Shown here piece after piece: positions 39,046 to 51,100 of a stretch of 64,000 nt of DNA. Every line of letters begins with the position of its first letter. Position 1 is the stretch's first letter. The notes beneath the pieces are model-generated. The model was not told the origin of the DNA. It ran no database searches and saw nothing but the letters and a program-made list of their open reading frames with translations. Position numbers and translations under genes: made by a program. Source of the stretch: Syngnathus acus (taxonomy: Eukaryota > Chordata > Actinopteri > Syngnathiformes > Syngnathidae); contig NC_051090.1 in assembly GCF_901709675.1 (NCBI RefSeq), forward strand, positions 6,155,842 through 6,219,841. Reading direction: 5' to 3'.

Positions 39046-42000
39046 TTAATTGCTCATCACACTTCTCTTACAAGTCCACGACCGAGGCTGCAGTAACTCT
39101 AGGAAGGAGGGCTGAAGCAAAAATATGACATTATAATTTTTTTGTAAACACAATCAATGGAGAAAAAACATTACTAGTCAGGTAATACCTCGTTCATGGG
39201 GCAGTAGCGCTGAGCATACCACTCCTGAGAGTACAAACAGATGATCACACCGTGGCCCAAGAAGAGGGAAGTCCACATGATTATATTCCAGATGGGACCT
39301 TTCCTTTGGTCATGGAGGATGAAGTTAAACATCACTGTCAGAAAGTAAAGAGAATTCATCTTTTTTTTAAAGCTCTTCCAGAAGAAAACAGGAAGCTTGA
39401 ATGTTTGTTGACGTCTTACTTCCAAAGCACATAAACAGACAGAAGAGGACTGGATAGAAGAAGCCGAAGCAGATCGCAAGGATGTACTCGTGGACGACAG
39501 CAGATACTGTAAACACAAACAGCATGGCCGCTGTTCGATAGCGCTTCTGGGAGATCTGAAATCACAAGGGCCAAGTCGACATGAGTGACAAGCTGGTTTA
39601 ACCTCAGATACATTTAAGATGTTCGAGAATTATTTATGTCTATATAAATTTATTTGAGGAAAATTGTAGATTGACTAGATTGATAATATAAGGATGGTTA
39701 AAAAAAAAAAAAAGTTCAGACACACTCACCCAAAGGAAGTCCCGATACACGTAGTAAAACAGCCAGTCATGAACGACTACATTCCAAGTACGGTAATAGT
39801 TGGCAAAAGACGTTGAGTTCCACCAATCCTACGGGGTGAAATTAAAAAGAATTACTTTGACCACATACAGGAAGTTCATTTCAAGAGTGAGCAGACGGTG
39901 TAGGCACCTTATAGAACATCCTATCACCAAAACGAAGCATCTCTGCAAATGCATTCAGCCAACAGTGGAGGAAGGCAAAAAAAAACAGGAAAAGAACCAA
40001 CACTCCTGAAAAACAATCAACAACTTCAATGTGGCTCAGAAAACATACGCTGAATAACGAGTGGCTGATCATACCAGGCAGGATGGAGGTAAAGACTCCT
40101 AGGACCATGGCCCTCAGGTCAAAAAACTGAAGACTGATAGAGCGGAACTGAGGGATGCAGAGCCGCACAAATACATAGTAGGTATAAAACAGACAGCCAA
40201 GTACCTGTGAGGAAAAAACAAATTTGAATTGGTGAGCTAAATGGTCACGTATTATTTGAGCTTGACTTCAAAGTGGGATTGGTACCTGCAATAACTTTGT
40301 TGCCACATAGCCCCATCTAATTGTTGGGCTCCTGCGTTAAAAATATGACAGTTAATTCAGGCGCTCCATCTTTAGTTGTGCTGATAATTGTCAATAATTG
40401 ATACCTTGGATATTTATCTCTGTAGATAAGGGTAGGTGCAAACAAAAAGTAGACATACTGAGAAACACGAGGGACCACTGGGCCTGGGCCTATATATGAC
40501 AGAAGAGACTAATTAAAAAAATAAAAATAAAAAGCAGTTATGTGGTATACTAAACAACTAATAATTAAATACTCGACATTAGAAGAAAAAAAAATAAAAA
40601 ATAGATACACTAACGAGACTTTTATCCATCTCAGGGGCGGCCATGTTGCCACTTACTGGCGACTAAAAATGACATCACGCTTACTCACAGGGAACGACCA
40701 ATCATCGCTCAGCTTGTGACCAAACTCAAAAAAACAGGTGAGCCGTGATTGGTTGTGACCTGGCAACTGTGATGTCATTTTCAGTCGACAGCAAGTGGCA
40801 AAAGAAGTTGGTCATTCCCGTTGGGAAGACTTACTTGACTTGTCTGCAGCCCAGGCCAGAACTCTTGGTACATTCTCTCGTATAAAGGAGTGAGCTTTCA
40901 TCATGAGTCTCACCTGGGATGCAGAATGGACACAACAATTTCTGTAATTCTGTTCCAACTACCATTAGAACACCAAAAAATACCTGCTCCAGGATGACGA
41001 TGAAGCACGAGGCCGGGGGCAAACTGTTGACCACAACTACATAAGTGGGTAAAAAACCAAGGCCAAAAAACTGGTAGAGAAGGAACACGGAGCCAAACAG
41101 GAAGCTGTAAAGCCGATGGTGACCGGAAGAGCCGGACAGGGTCTGTGTCCAAAGCTTGAACAGGGGATAGGGCACGGCTAAAACTGAAAGGAACATAAAG
41201 ATCCACGTATACAGCACCAGTGGGAACTGTCCAAATGCGTAGACCATCAGGTCAAAATCCAGCACCAGTCTGAAAAGACGAAGCAGACGGGTTAATATCC
41301 CGAAAGTAAAATCAATAAATAAATAAATAAATGATGAAACCACTCTTGCATATTACCTGCCTTCATCTAGGAAATCAACCACCAGTGTACTGAGGATGAA
41401 GAGAATGAGCAAGGCAATAAACATGTGGTAGATGGTCCGGATGTGGTTCACCTCAAAGAGCTCGCTGTAAAAAAGGAGGAGGCATGAATAACAAGTTGGA
41501 AGCACTTGATAGCGAAGCACAAGTGTCAGGCGGTGAACATTTCTCCGCTTACTCAAGGAGGGACCTGCGGCTGACAAACTGTTTGCCTTGGCCATGGGGA
41601 GGTCGGAAATTCCTGCAATGGCCAAAATACGTTTCAAGAGGCAGGAGAGTTAACGTCACGCTATAAGGCACAATAATTCATATATCATTAATCAATCGAA
41701 AGAGATCATTCGGATCGGCCCAAATCTTCCTTCAGATTATGAGTTAGTGTAACTTATGAAGTGGCCAGTGCTGTGATCTTTGCACATACCCGAGTCTACT
41801 TCTGTCCTTGTCCGGGGGTGAGAAGCCAGCAGGCTCCAGTCCAGCCGACTCCTCGATAAGGCTGTCCATGAAGTCGTTGACACGGTTGTCAAACTCACGC
41901 ATCAAGTCCTTCTTCAGGGACTGTGAAGAGTGAAAAACTCACAATAAGTAGCATTGGTACAAAATAAAAAAAAAAAACCCACAATTCCCACCAAATTAAA

Positions 42001-42608
42001 CAGGTTATGAAAAAACATAACAAATGTAGATAAATTAAAATCAACTGTAAAAATATAATGTGTTGAAAGACATGAAGTTGCACAACAAGGACACCAGCAT
42101 GATTCACATTGAAGGAAACTTGATGTCACTTTGTGGTTTCCTGAGAAACTCATTCGAATGAGCATGATGAACCTTCCCTCCCAAACAAATGATTGAACTG
42201 CTGACCTCTGCTTTCTTTTTCAGTTGTAGCTTCTTGCTGATCACGTGCTCCACCTCAAATTTCCCTGAAATTTTAATTGACACACACACACACAAACATT
42301 GTGTGAATATGCAGCGTGGTGAAATACACACTAGAAATGTGTTCATTTACAGATTCGACACAATTAAAATTCCCTGTCTATTTGATCCCCTGCTAAATTT
42401 TACAAATTGACCAAAATTCAAATAATGATTGTCTCCAGTGTAAACAATTCCTACCAATGCTGTTAACATGACTGTCTCCAATGGACTGATTGTGTTCCCC
42501 TCCTGGGCCACACTCGCCATTCCCTGGGCTATCCTGGTCCGAGAAGGTGGGCATTTGGGCAATGTTTCGGTGGCGGAGCCGGACACCGTTGTCATCCCCG
42601 TTCTCCAT
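39046..42608 (-). CDS. soat1: Sterol O-acyltransferase 1 (ACAT1), complete
   Basis: Multi-pass ER enzyme of the MBOAT family that esterifies cholesterol with fatty acyl-CoA for storage. Coding exons: 42608-42455, 42264-42206, 41920-41790, 41612-41553, 41464-41357, 41269-40984, 40913-40835, 40489-40405, 40331-40286, 40204-40075, 40005-39908, 39828-39730, 39555-39420, 39334-39189, 39111-39046. They total 1683 nt, 560 residues (human 550), with consistent phases. A polar N-terminal cytosolic region (residues 1-140) precedes hydrophobic segments beginning [20 protein letters not shown]. The family motif FYKDWWN is at 410-416. The catalytic histidine is His467 in SAVVHEY, and asparagine-containing [19 protein letters not shown] lies upstream. 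The C-terminus PRSWTCKR matches human PRSWTCRY. Linkage to abl2 supports SOAT1 over SOAT2. The start is the first ATG of exon 2, right after the acceptor. Confidence 0.97.
40620..40803. mobile_element. Foldback (palindromic) MITE in a soat1 intron
   Basis: The left arm GCCACTTACTGGCGACTAAA (from 40648) is the imperfect reverse complement of the right arm ending CGACAGCAAGTGGC (40799). The pairing continues inward (ACCAATCATCGCTCA against TGAGCCGTGATTGGT), so the element can form one long hairpin with a small loop. A related single arm occurs at 14935-15000. It lies between the soat1 exons at 40913-40835 and 40489-40405, and has no coding capacity. Confidence 0.7.
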
Positions 42609-42940
42609 CCTGGAAAGCAAAACAACACATACAAAGTTTTTGACTCACATCTCACCATGGACTAGAATTTGAAGGATTTTCAGTGGCACACAAAACGACC
42701 TCAGTAAGTCAAGTGAATTAGTTTCACATGACTCTGTAGCGCCAGCTAACAGTTAGCACATATAAAAGCCATTGAGCTGCCATTTATTTCACAAACATTT
42801 AAACACATATTTCCAATGTTACGTTGTGTGTAGCACCACAAGTGAGAGCTAGTCCACTTAGCCAAACTATGGTAGCCCAACAGGTTCGAACTCAATATTG
42901 GTAAAACAAAAATAAAATAAAATAAAAATAGAATACTTAC

Positions 42941-43140
42941 GTGAGAACCTCTCGAGATAATTACACTCCAACGTCTCCACGGAGCATCCACTTAGCAGCA
43001 GCCTTCGTGAATGACATCAAAGTGAGCCCTGAGCGACACTGCACACATGCTCCATTGCGTCAGCAGTGAGGAGATGATGACCGGCCTGCTCGACGCTCAT
43101 TGGCTGAACGCCTCTCCTCCTTTTTACGTCATCAGGAACC
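42941..43140 (-). promoter_or_regulatory. soat1: soat1 non-coding first exon and promoter
   Basis: A donor GTAAGTATTC (bases 42940-42931) marks the 3' end of a likely untranslated first exon that begins around 43000. Upstream lie an inverted CCAAT box (ATTGG at 43099-43103) and a CRE-like TGACGTAA (43131-43124, minus strand). No SRE was identified by eye. Exon and promoter are inferred from signals only. Confidence 0.45.
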
Positions 43141-43144
43141 GGTG

Positions 43145-43840
43145 CATTTCCGCTACAAAGACACACGGGTGCGTTTATGAAAACTCTGAGCATCTGTTTT
43201 AGTTATTTTGTGACATTTTTATTCCCCCAGTGGTGTTTTTGTGGTCGGTGATGCCAAATTATATAATGAGCATATCCCGTTATGCATTTTTACCTCATAG
43301 TGGTCAACTATCAACTTCATTGTAAATGCTTGGGACCCCATGTGAATGACGGCTTGTACATCTGCCCGATTGTAACCATTTTATTCCACAACCATGTGTA
43401 TATTTTTCTAAATTACATTTTATACAGGTACAGTAGGTACATACTATCATCTGAACATCGTGTACTTCTGGCCACTTGTAATATACACTCCCAAACATAA
43501 CTTAAAAACATATTAGTTTTATAACCTTTCACAAAGGAGTTTGTCAATTTGTGACTTTTATTTATGTTGAAAATTCATCATGCTTCAATAATAATCATAA
43601 AATATGTTTTGGTGACTTGATTTTATTCTGATGTTTCAAGAAATCATTTCATTACGATATTCTGTAGAAAAAATACATACACGCAAACGAACTTACTGAA
43701 CATGCAATATGTGAACATATTGTAAGACCGCCAATGTATCCACTTCTATCAATTAATATTATTTCAATAAATATAAACAAAAAGCAGCGCAAATGTACAT
43801 TGTCAAGACTCCATACATCCCTCCTATCGCTATTTACATG
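43145..43840. other. Intergenic between collagen 3' end and soat1 promoter
   Basis: AT-rich, no reading frame or repeat of note. It is the spacer between the collagen polyadenylation signal and the soat1 promoter, about 0.7 kb. Confidence 0.5.
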
Positions 43841-43843
43841 CGT

Positions 43844-43849
43844 TTTATT
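43844..43849 (-). other. Polyadenylation signal of the collagen gene
   Basis: AATAAA on the minus strand only about 32 nt after the TGA stop (43883-43881), implying a very short 3' UTR if used. Confidence 0.55.
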
Positions 43850-43880
43850 CAACACACACATGTACAGTCACAATCATTCA

Positions 43881-45121
43881 TCACAAGAAGCAGATGGGCC
43901 CCAAATCAGCATTGATCTCAAACTCGTGTGCCCAATGTGATGCCATCTCGATCCCAAGATCTCTGATAGGGAGCAACTCCATATCACCTCGATGTAGCTC
44001 CGTGTTGCCCCAAACCTTCACAACCACCTCCACCTGCAAGCCGACACACGAAAGAGCACAAAACCTGAATACAGTTTGTTATAGTGAGAGTAAAGGTGTG
44101 GAAATTAATCAATAAATCAACTGTCGGGAAAGTAATCCATACCTCACGTCCTTGTGTGGACACTGTGGTGTGGTTTGAATGTATGTCTTGGCTGGAGTCT
44201 CCCAGTAAGTGGACAAAGCCGCTTGTGCCATCCATAGCAGAGTTGTTGGACGTCCATCTGAGTGTCAAACGCTGGAAAGATGTGTGGCTGTGTAATCGTA
44301 GAAACCGCAGCTGAACGACATTCATGCCGACGTAGCCAAACTAAATGACACAAAACATTCATATTAGCGGTGTGGTAAATATACAAATCGATTTAACAAT
44401 CCACAAAAGTCAGCCATACCTTGTCGCCACCAAGTTGCTGGCTAAACCACTGAATTGTTCTTGATTGGTGCTTTTCCAAATTCCACTTGAATGTTATCTA
44501 CATAGCAAAACATTGAAGTCATGTAAGAAGCATCCCGAGAGATAATCATTATTTCCAGGAGTTAATGATCTTACCCGCGACTGCGATGGGTCGATGCAAG
44601 TGCTCCCCCCCGCTGTGAAGTTACAAAACACTCTCAAAGCATCAGAGGGACAACCTTGGTTGGGGTCCATGTAAAAGTAACCTGAAAGAAAATGGCCGCC
44701 TGTTTACCAGCAGTCCAACAAGCAGGCATGCAGAATTATTTAAAGTATTCTTGAGCTCTCACCATCATTGAAATGTGGCCGTATGAGACTAAGCTCATAG
44801 CAAGAGGTGGCAGGGTTATATTTTGTGCCTTGGGGCCAGCTTGAAGATTCATCATCTGCCTCATCGAGATACAGCTTTGCGTCAAGCTTCGATAGACTTG
44901 ACTCCTACGTCGGAATCCGTTATTTAGTCAAGACAGATGATGGGTAAAAATGTACCTAAAATATGAGGGGGAAAAATAATTATACCTACTTTTGGTTGTT
45001 CTTTCCGTATCTTCAGGAGTGTTGAAGACTCAGAATATTTGCTGGAGGCTTCTTCTCTTTCAACTGGTCTTCTCTCAGATTTTGAATGAGATCTGCTTTT
45101 TCCTGGTAAACCTGCTTTTCC
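43881..45121 (-). other. Collagen C-telopeptide and C-propeptide (COLFI) exons
   Basis: Exons 45121-44990, 44904-44763, 44681-44575, 44497-44420, 44340-44143 and 44033-43881 encode 269 residues. This domain normally selects chains and starts trimer assembly. After the last triplets (GKAGLPGK) comes a Ser/Lys/Glu-rich telopeptide, then [10 protein letters not shown], the calcium-site region [19 protein letters not shown] and WFSQQLGG, then [10 protein letters not shown], ending DLGPICFL. Cysteines present are those of TSC, QGC, VFC, STC and ICFL. The Cys usually seen in the YHC position after the LRL segment and the later DGC Cys are absent. A potential N-glycosylation site NFT is present. Confidence 0.9.
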
Positions 45122-48100
45122 CTGAGGAAGGAATGTCAGTAAAAGCCCTAAAATTGAAATGTATAATTTACAACTCGACGTATATAAATCGTTGTATCTT
45201 ACTGGGGGTCCTTGCTTGCCCTTAACTCCCTTAGTTCCGCTGCTACCTTGGATACCTTTCATTCCCTGGAAAGGGCCAAAAGACAAATAGAATCATTATG
45301 CACGGGTAAAACTATTGAGAAAATTAAATAAATCTAATAAGAATAGATCAAGTGAAAGAAGGGCTTTTCGAACCAACTGTTCATTTATATTAGCATAAAT
45401 GCTAATGTTGGTTTCCATTAGCCAAACAAAGTCCAAAACGAAAATATAGTGTTGCCTTTGACCTTCAACTAAAAACATAATTAAATTGTAAAACATAAAA
45501 ATCCCTCACCTTCATTCCAGTCTGGCCCTGTAGAAAAGCAGAACACGGATAAACACCTATTCTATTCTATATTTTGAGTTGCTATTTCTAAGAGAAAAAA
45601 ATATCACTAAAACCTACAGCGTATCCAGGCGGGCCTTTTTGTCCAGGTGAGCCACGAGGTCCGGTATCCCCCTGCAAAAACAACCGGCTCATGAGCCATT
45701 TCAAAGAAAACTAACATGAAATTGAATAAAACTGTACCTGCTTTCCTTTATGCCCTGTTACACCTTTTCCACCTTGCAGACCAGACTTCCCCTAAAATGA
45801 TGACACATCAGGTCAACATAATTATGCTATTTTATGTAAATGTATGTATTTGGACCACCTTTATCCCTGCTGGACCAACTGGACCTTGCAACCCCTTTTC
45901 ACCCTGGTGACCCTGTAAGTGAGCATAAAATGGATAAAACCAGCTCTTTTTGATGACCCATTCTCGCTTAACTAAATCTACCTTGGGACCTCTTATTCCT
46001 TCATCACCCTTCTCTCCTGACAGTCCGGGGATACCCTGGATCAAAAAAAGTTTTTGTAGTATTGACATCAAAATTACAATTTAAAATAACTCTTGTTACC
46101 TTTGGCCCAATTGGTCCAGGAGGTCCTGTCTCTCCTCCAGGTCCAGTTTGACCCTAAAAGAGTCAATTAAACATATTACACAATACATAATAGGGGGATA
46201 GCTATTCTGTTGATCAAAATTGCTGTGTCTGCCAAACATAATTTTATTATGTTTGAAGTTATTTGCGTGATTCTTAACAGTGAATGAGACTAATTGTCTC
46301 AATTACCTTAATGCCCTGTTTTCCGGTGTTTCCTCTAAGACCAGGTGGTCCGGGTGACCCCTAAGATATTAAAAATGCAATTTATATTTTTCACAAAAAC
46401 ACTGTTAACCCTGCCACTCAAAAAAATATATCTTACCTGTTTACCAGGCCTGCCCGGGGTTCCAGGTTCTCCTGTGCGGCCAACATTTCCCTTTGGAGAT
46501 AGATTCAGTTTTAGTAAAAATGACTGAACATTATACTTTAGATATTTTTCTTACCGGATAGCCTTCAGTACCCTGAAGCCCATGTAATCCATCCAAACCA
46601 TCCAAACCCTAAATATAAGACAGTCACCACTCAGCAAGAGCGCACATTTGGTGATTTGTACGTAATATTTGTGTGTATTGTAATGTATCAATGAGGATAC
46701 TTGCAGCTATCCCACGTTCCCCCTTAGGTCCTCGCTTGCCTGGTGGGCCTTCAGCTCCCTAATAAAAACACCTCATTAGATGACATTTTCGAATAGTAGT
46801 TAGGATTGTTAGCTTGCAATAAAATACAATTGTACAGAGAAAATATATTACTTGATTTTTTTTTACAATTTCTATTATTATTATTAATTTATTTCTTGAT
46901 TAGTATGCTGTCTGACTCACGGTTTTTCCCGGCGCTCCTTTGTTCCCCTTTCTACCAGGTTGACCTTCCAATCCCTTTATAAAGACATAAATGGATTTAT
47001 AAAGACAACATCTACATTAAGGCACATTTAAATAGTAACAATAGCATTTGTCATTTTTCTTACAGTTGCCCCATGAATTCCTTTACGTCCAGGAAGACCA
47101 GGAGGACCAACCGGTCCAGGCCGACCTTTTGACCCAGAAGGGCCAATAAAGCCAATCCTTCCAAGTTTACCCTGAAAAAAAAATTGTTGTGCTCTTTATA
47201 TGTAAGTATAGTATGATTTTTAATTTATAGTTCGGGATTTATTAAGCGAACAATCCATACATGAATCTTTTGATACGTCGAATATCTCACCATTGTGCCT
47301 TGAGTTCCTGCCTCTCCTTTTGCTCCCTTTTCACCCTTCATTCCCTGTGTAAGGTTATTTATAAAAATAAATGAAGTATTCTTGTCCAGAGTGTTGTGTG
47401 TCATATAATGAGACCTCACCATTTTGCCTTTAACGCCCGAAGGACCAAGCTCACCTTTCTTTCCACTAGCGCCCTGATTAGCATAAAACAGATGGAATCA
47501 GTTGATCATACTCACTGCATATTGAAACAAATTTTTGCATTTCACCTTTGGTCCAGCATTCCCAGGTTTGCCATCAGGGCCCCTCTTGCCTGCAAAACCC
47601 TAACAAACAATAATTAAAAAGAAAAAAAAGGGTCTAAAATATGAATAATCAATCAGTCAGCAACCGTTCAATTCTGGCCATTCAAACAGACTGAAACATT
47701 CAAACTTACTGTTGTTGATGGACCTATTCGTCCCGGGGGTCCGATGCGGCCAGGGGAGCCCTGAAATGAGAGAATTATGTACAGTTGAAAACGTAAAGGT
47801 CACGTAAGGTTTACGTCATTTCTTATATGAGTTTTGATGCTTGAATGTTTAATTGACAAAAAATATTTGTACACTTGCAGTAATCCTAATTTATTGCACC
47901 TGCCTAAAAACAAAGATTTTTACCAACTTCGCTCCCTGTTTTAGCAAATATTCTAAAACGGTATTGGAAATAACACCACAATACTAACTGTGTGTCCTTG
48001 AAAACCCTTGTGCCCTTTGCTTCCGGCTTTTCCAGTGTCTCCCCCTTTTCCAAACAGTCCCGGCATGCCTTGGGGACCTCTTTGGCCTGGCGAACCCTGA

Positions 48101-51100
48101 AAAAAAAAATATAAACATCATAGTCTCAACCAAAAATTCAGACTGTGCAAACCTTAAGTCCAAGAGGTCCTGGGTTGCCTCTGTCCCCCTGTGCTCCAGT
48201 ATGTCCCTGTGAGATGGCGGAAAAAAGCAAGAACAAGTTACAATGCTGCATTCGTCCCAGATGGGGCACTGCCCCTTGGGACAGCGGTTGGTGTTAACAT
48301 TTTAATAACCTGCTTTCCTGGACGACCCTTTACTCCTTGGGAACCTCTAACACCTTGGTCACCAGCAGTTCCCTTTGGACCTCGCTGACCAGGGGGGCCT
48401 TGGCTTCCTTTATCGCCCTAAAATAAATGTTATTAGCATTTTTATAAATATTAATCTTCACACATCTGTTTAGATCAACTCACAGATGTTCCGTTTTGTC
48501 CAGGGGATCCCTCAGTCCCTCTACGCCCAGGTGGACCCTAAGAGGAAGGTTCGGAATGAAGACGACTTTGTTTAACAAAGGCCCAGGCCTCTCAAATGTA
48601 AATATTATGGATTAAAAATCCACAAATTTAGTAACCTAATTGGGCTAATTATTGTCACAATTGAAAACAACACAGTCTTAATCTATCTACCTCCTCACCA
48701 TCGAGACCTGCAGGTCCCTCCTCTCCGACAACTCCTTTAGGTCCCTAAAGAAAATAAATAATAGCACAGTTAACCCCAATAAATATTTACTGTAATCATA
48801 AATATATAAGCAGACATTTTTCACCTTTGCACCTTTGACTCCAGGTGGGCCAATTGATCCTTGAAGTCCGTCTTTACCCTAAACATTAAAGAATGGAGCA
48901 TTACTGTTTTTTTTTTTTACAATGTTTAGTGAGATTTTAATGAAATGGGTATAAAAACAGACTTACAGGATAACCTATGACCCCAGTAGGGCCAACAGCT
49001 CCTCGTGACCCCTGTTCACCTGGATGACCTCGTGGTCCAACCTCGCCCCATGGTCCAATGTTGCCCTGGGTGCCCTACAATGAGTAAAATCCAAGAGATT
49101 AATGATAGTTATTATTAGTGTTACACAGAATATGATTTTCTATATAGAAGTGGAAATTACATTTTATTTTTTAAATCCCAATCATAGTCACAGTCATTGA
49201 GGGTCAACCATAACATTTTGAATCACTCTACCGCAAAATGGAGATAGTCCACTTTACGTAATTCTCAGTAGCTCAAATGGATTTTTCATCACTCAAGACT
49301 TCATTCATAATTATTTCTCTAATGCCGTGTCATTAATAAAACGCACGAGGCAGTAATATCAGATGAATAATTCATTGAAATGCTCATACTGGAGGTCCTG
49401 TGTGTCCTCGTGGTCCAGCCATGCTCATCTTGCCCTGAAGGAAAGTTGGATGTGATGTTGGTGAAGATGCAGCAAAAATAAGGACTTACTTTGTGTATTT
49501 GGAAAATATCTTTCAAAAATAAAGTTGGGAGATTTTAAATGGAAAATTTACAAACCGCATTGGTAATACATTTAAAAATAAAAGCATATACGTAAACGCT
49601 TACTGAGGGACCTGGTTTGCCTCTTGGCCCCTTTTCACCTCTTTTGCCCTTTGCAACAAGCAAAAAAGAAAAAAAAAAAGGGCATTAAACATATCAAAAC
49701 ATACTCATGATCAAATCTAAGGAACTGAAGCATTTACCTTGTCGCCTTCCATCCCTACTCGTCCCTTCGATCCTTCTTTTCCTTTTGCCCCCTAGAACAA
49801 TATTTTTGATTGAACATTACATTGTCTCCCCTCCAAACCAATTTGCAACCAATTTTCTCACACTCTTTCCCATTTTTCCAGGTATTCCACTCATTCCTAT
49901 ACTTCCAGCTTCTCCCTGGAAATAAACAAGCATCACAGGCTTAAATACTCAAGACTTATAAGTGAAAATTGGATTTTATTGCGTAACACTCACACTCGCC
50001 CCGACAGGTCCCTGCTGGCCACTTGCGCCCGTCTTCCCTGAAAATCCCTGTTAGCATGGATCAACACTATTTTCACTACAACATTCATTATATGTGTTCA
50101 TTTCAGAAGAATAAACTCACTTTTGGACCTGGAGGTCCAGTGTCTCCAGTTATTCCATTTGCACCAACAGGTCCCTAATGGAAATATTGTTGCTATCGTT
50201 TCGTTCATTATCACAAAAAAAAAGAAATTAAAAATCTGCAACTGGTCTCACCATGGCTCCATCGATTCCATCTTGTCCTCCAGTTCCTGAATAACCCCGT
50301 AAACCCTAAAATAGGAAACAGGTAATTTATTTAAGAACTTGGAAGCACTTGATGAGAAGACTTCAATCTAATCAGAAACTTTTTTAATAGTTGACAAAAT
50401 TACCTTAAAGCCTTTTGGTCCACTTGTGGCTGGGACACCTGGCCTTCCCTTTACAAAAAGGTTACACATGTGCATAAATAACAACAACAACAACAACAAA
50501 AACCCGTTCAGAATTTATGCCATATTATATTGGTGATTTGAGTGTGTGTCATATAATAATGTAAACATTATTAGCATTACAGAGATGTTAGCTAGCACAA
50601 ATACACAAAGAACAATTCAGATTCACACCAATGGACAATTTAAGGTCTTGAACTTAGCATACATATTTTCCTTTTGTTTGATTCATTACATTATTACAAA
50701 ATATGTTTTAGGTGTGTCAAAAGGGATCAAAATAAGAAGTTTATACACATAAGAACCTTTATACCAGGTTCTCCGTCGTGCCCTCGCTCTCCACTTTTTC
50801 CCATCTGTCCCTGCAGGAAGCAAACAGAACTGATAACAATTTATATTTGACAATAACGAATTGGGTTAAGAAAAATAATTTCCTGCAGTGTCACTATTGT
50901 ACTCACAAAAGGACCTGGCATTCCGGAAAATCCAGCGCGACCCTCTCGACCCTTTGTGAGACATTGACATGATTTTACAACGTCCATGTATGTTTTTGTG
51001 AGCAGAAATGATCAAAATGCAAAGTATAAGAAACGATTATTTCTTTTTTTTGATCATAAGAACATGATTAAGATTTCAGTCGACTCATTCATTGTCCAAC

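Noticed and set aside
39046-42608. Assignment as soat2
   Set aside because: Sequence is closer to SOAT1 throughout and abl2 is the immediate neighbour, as in human ABL2-SOAT1.
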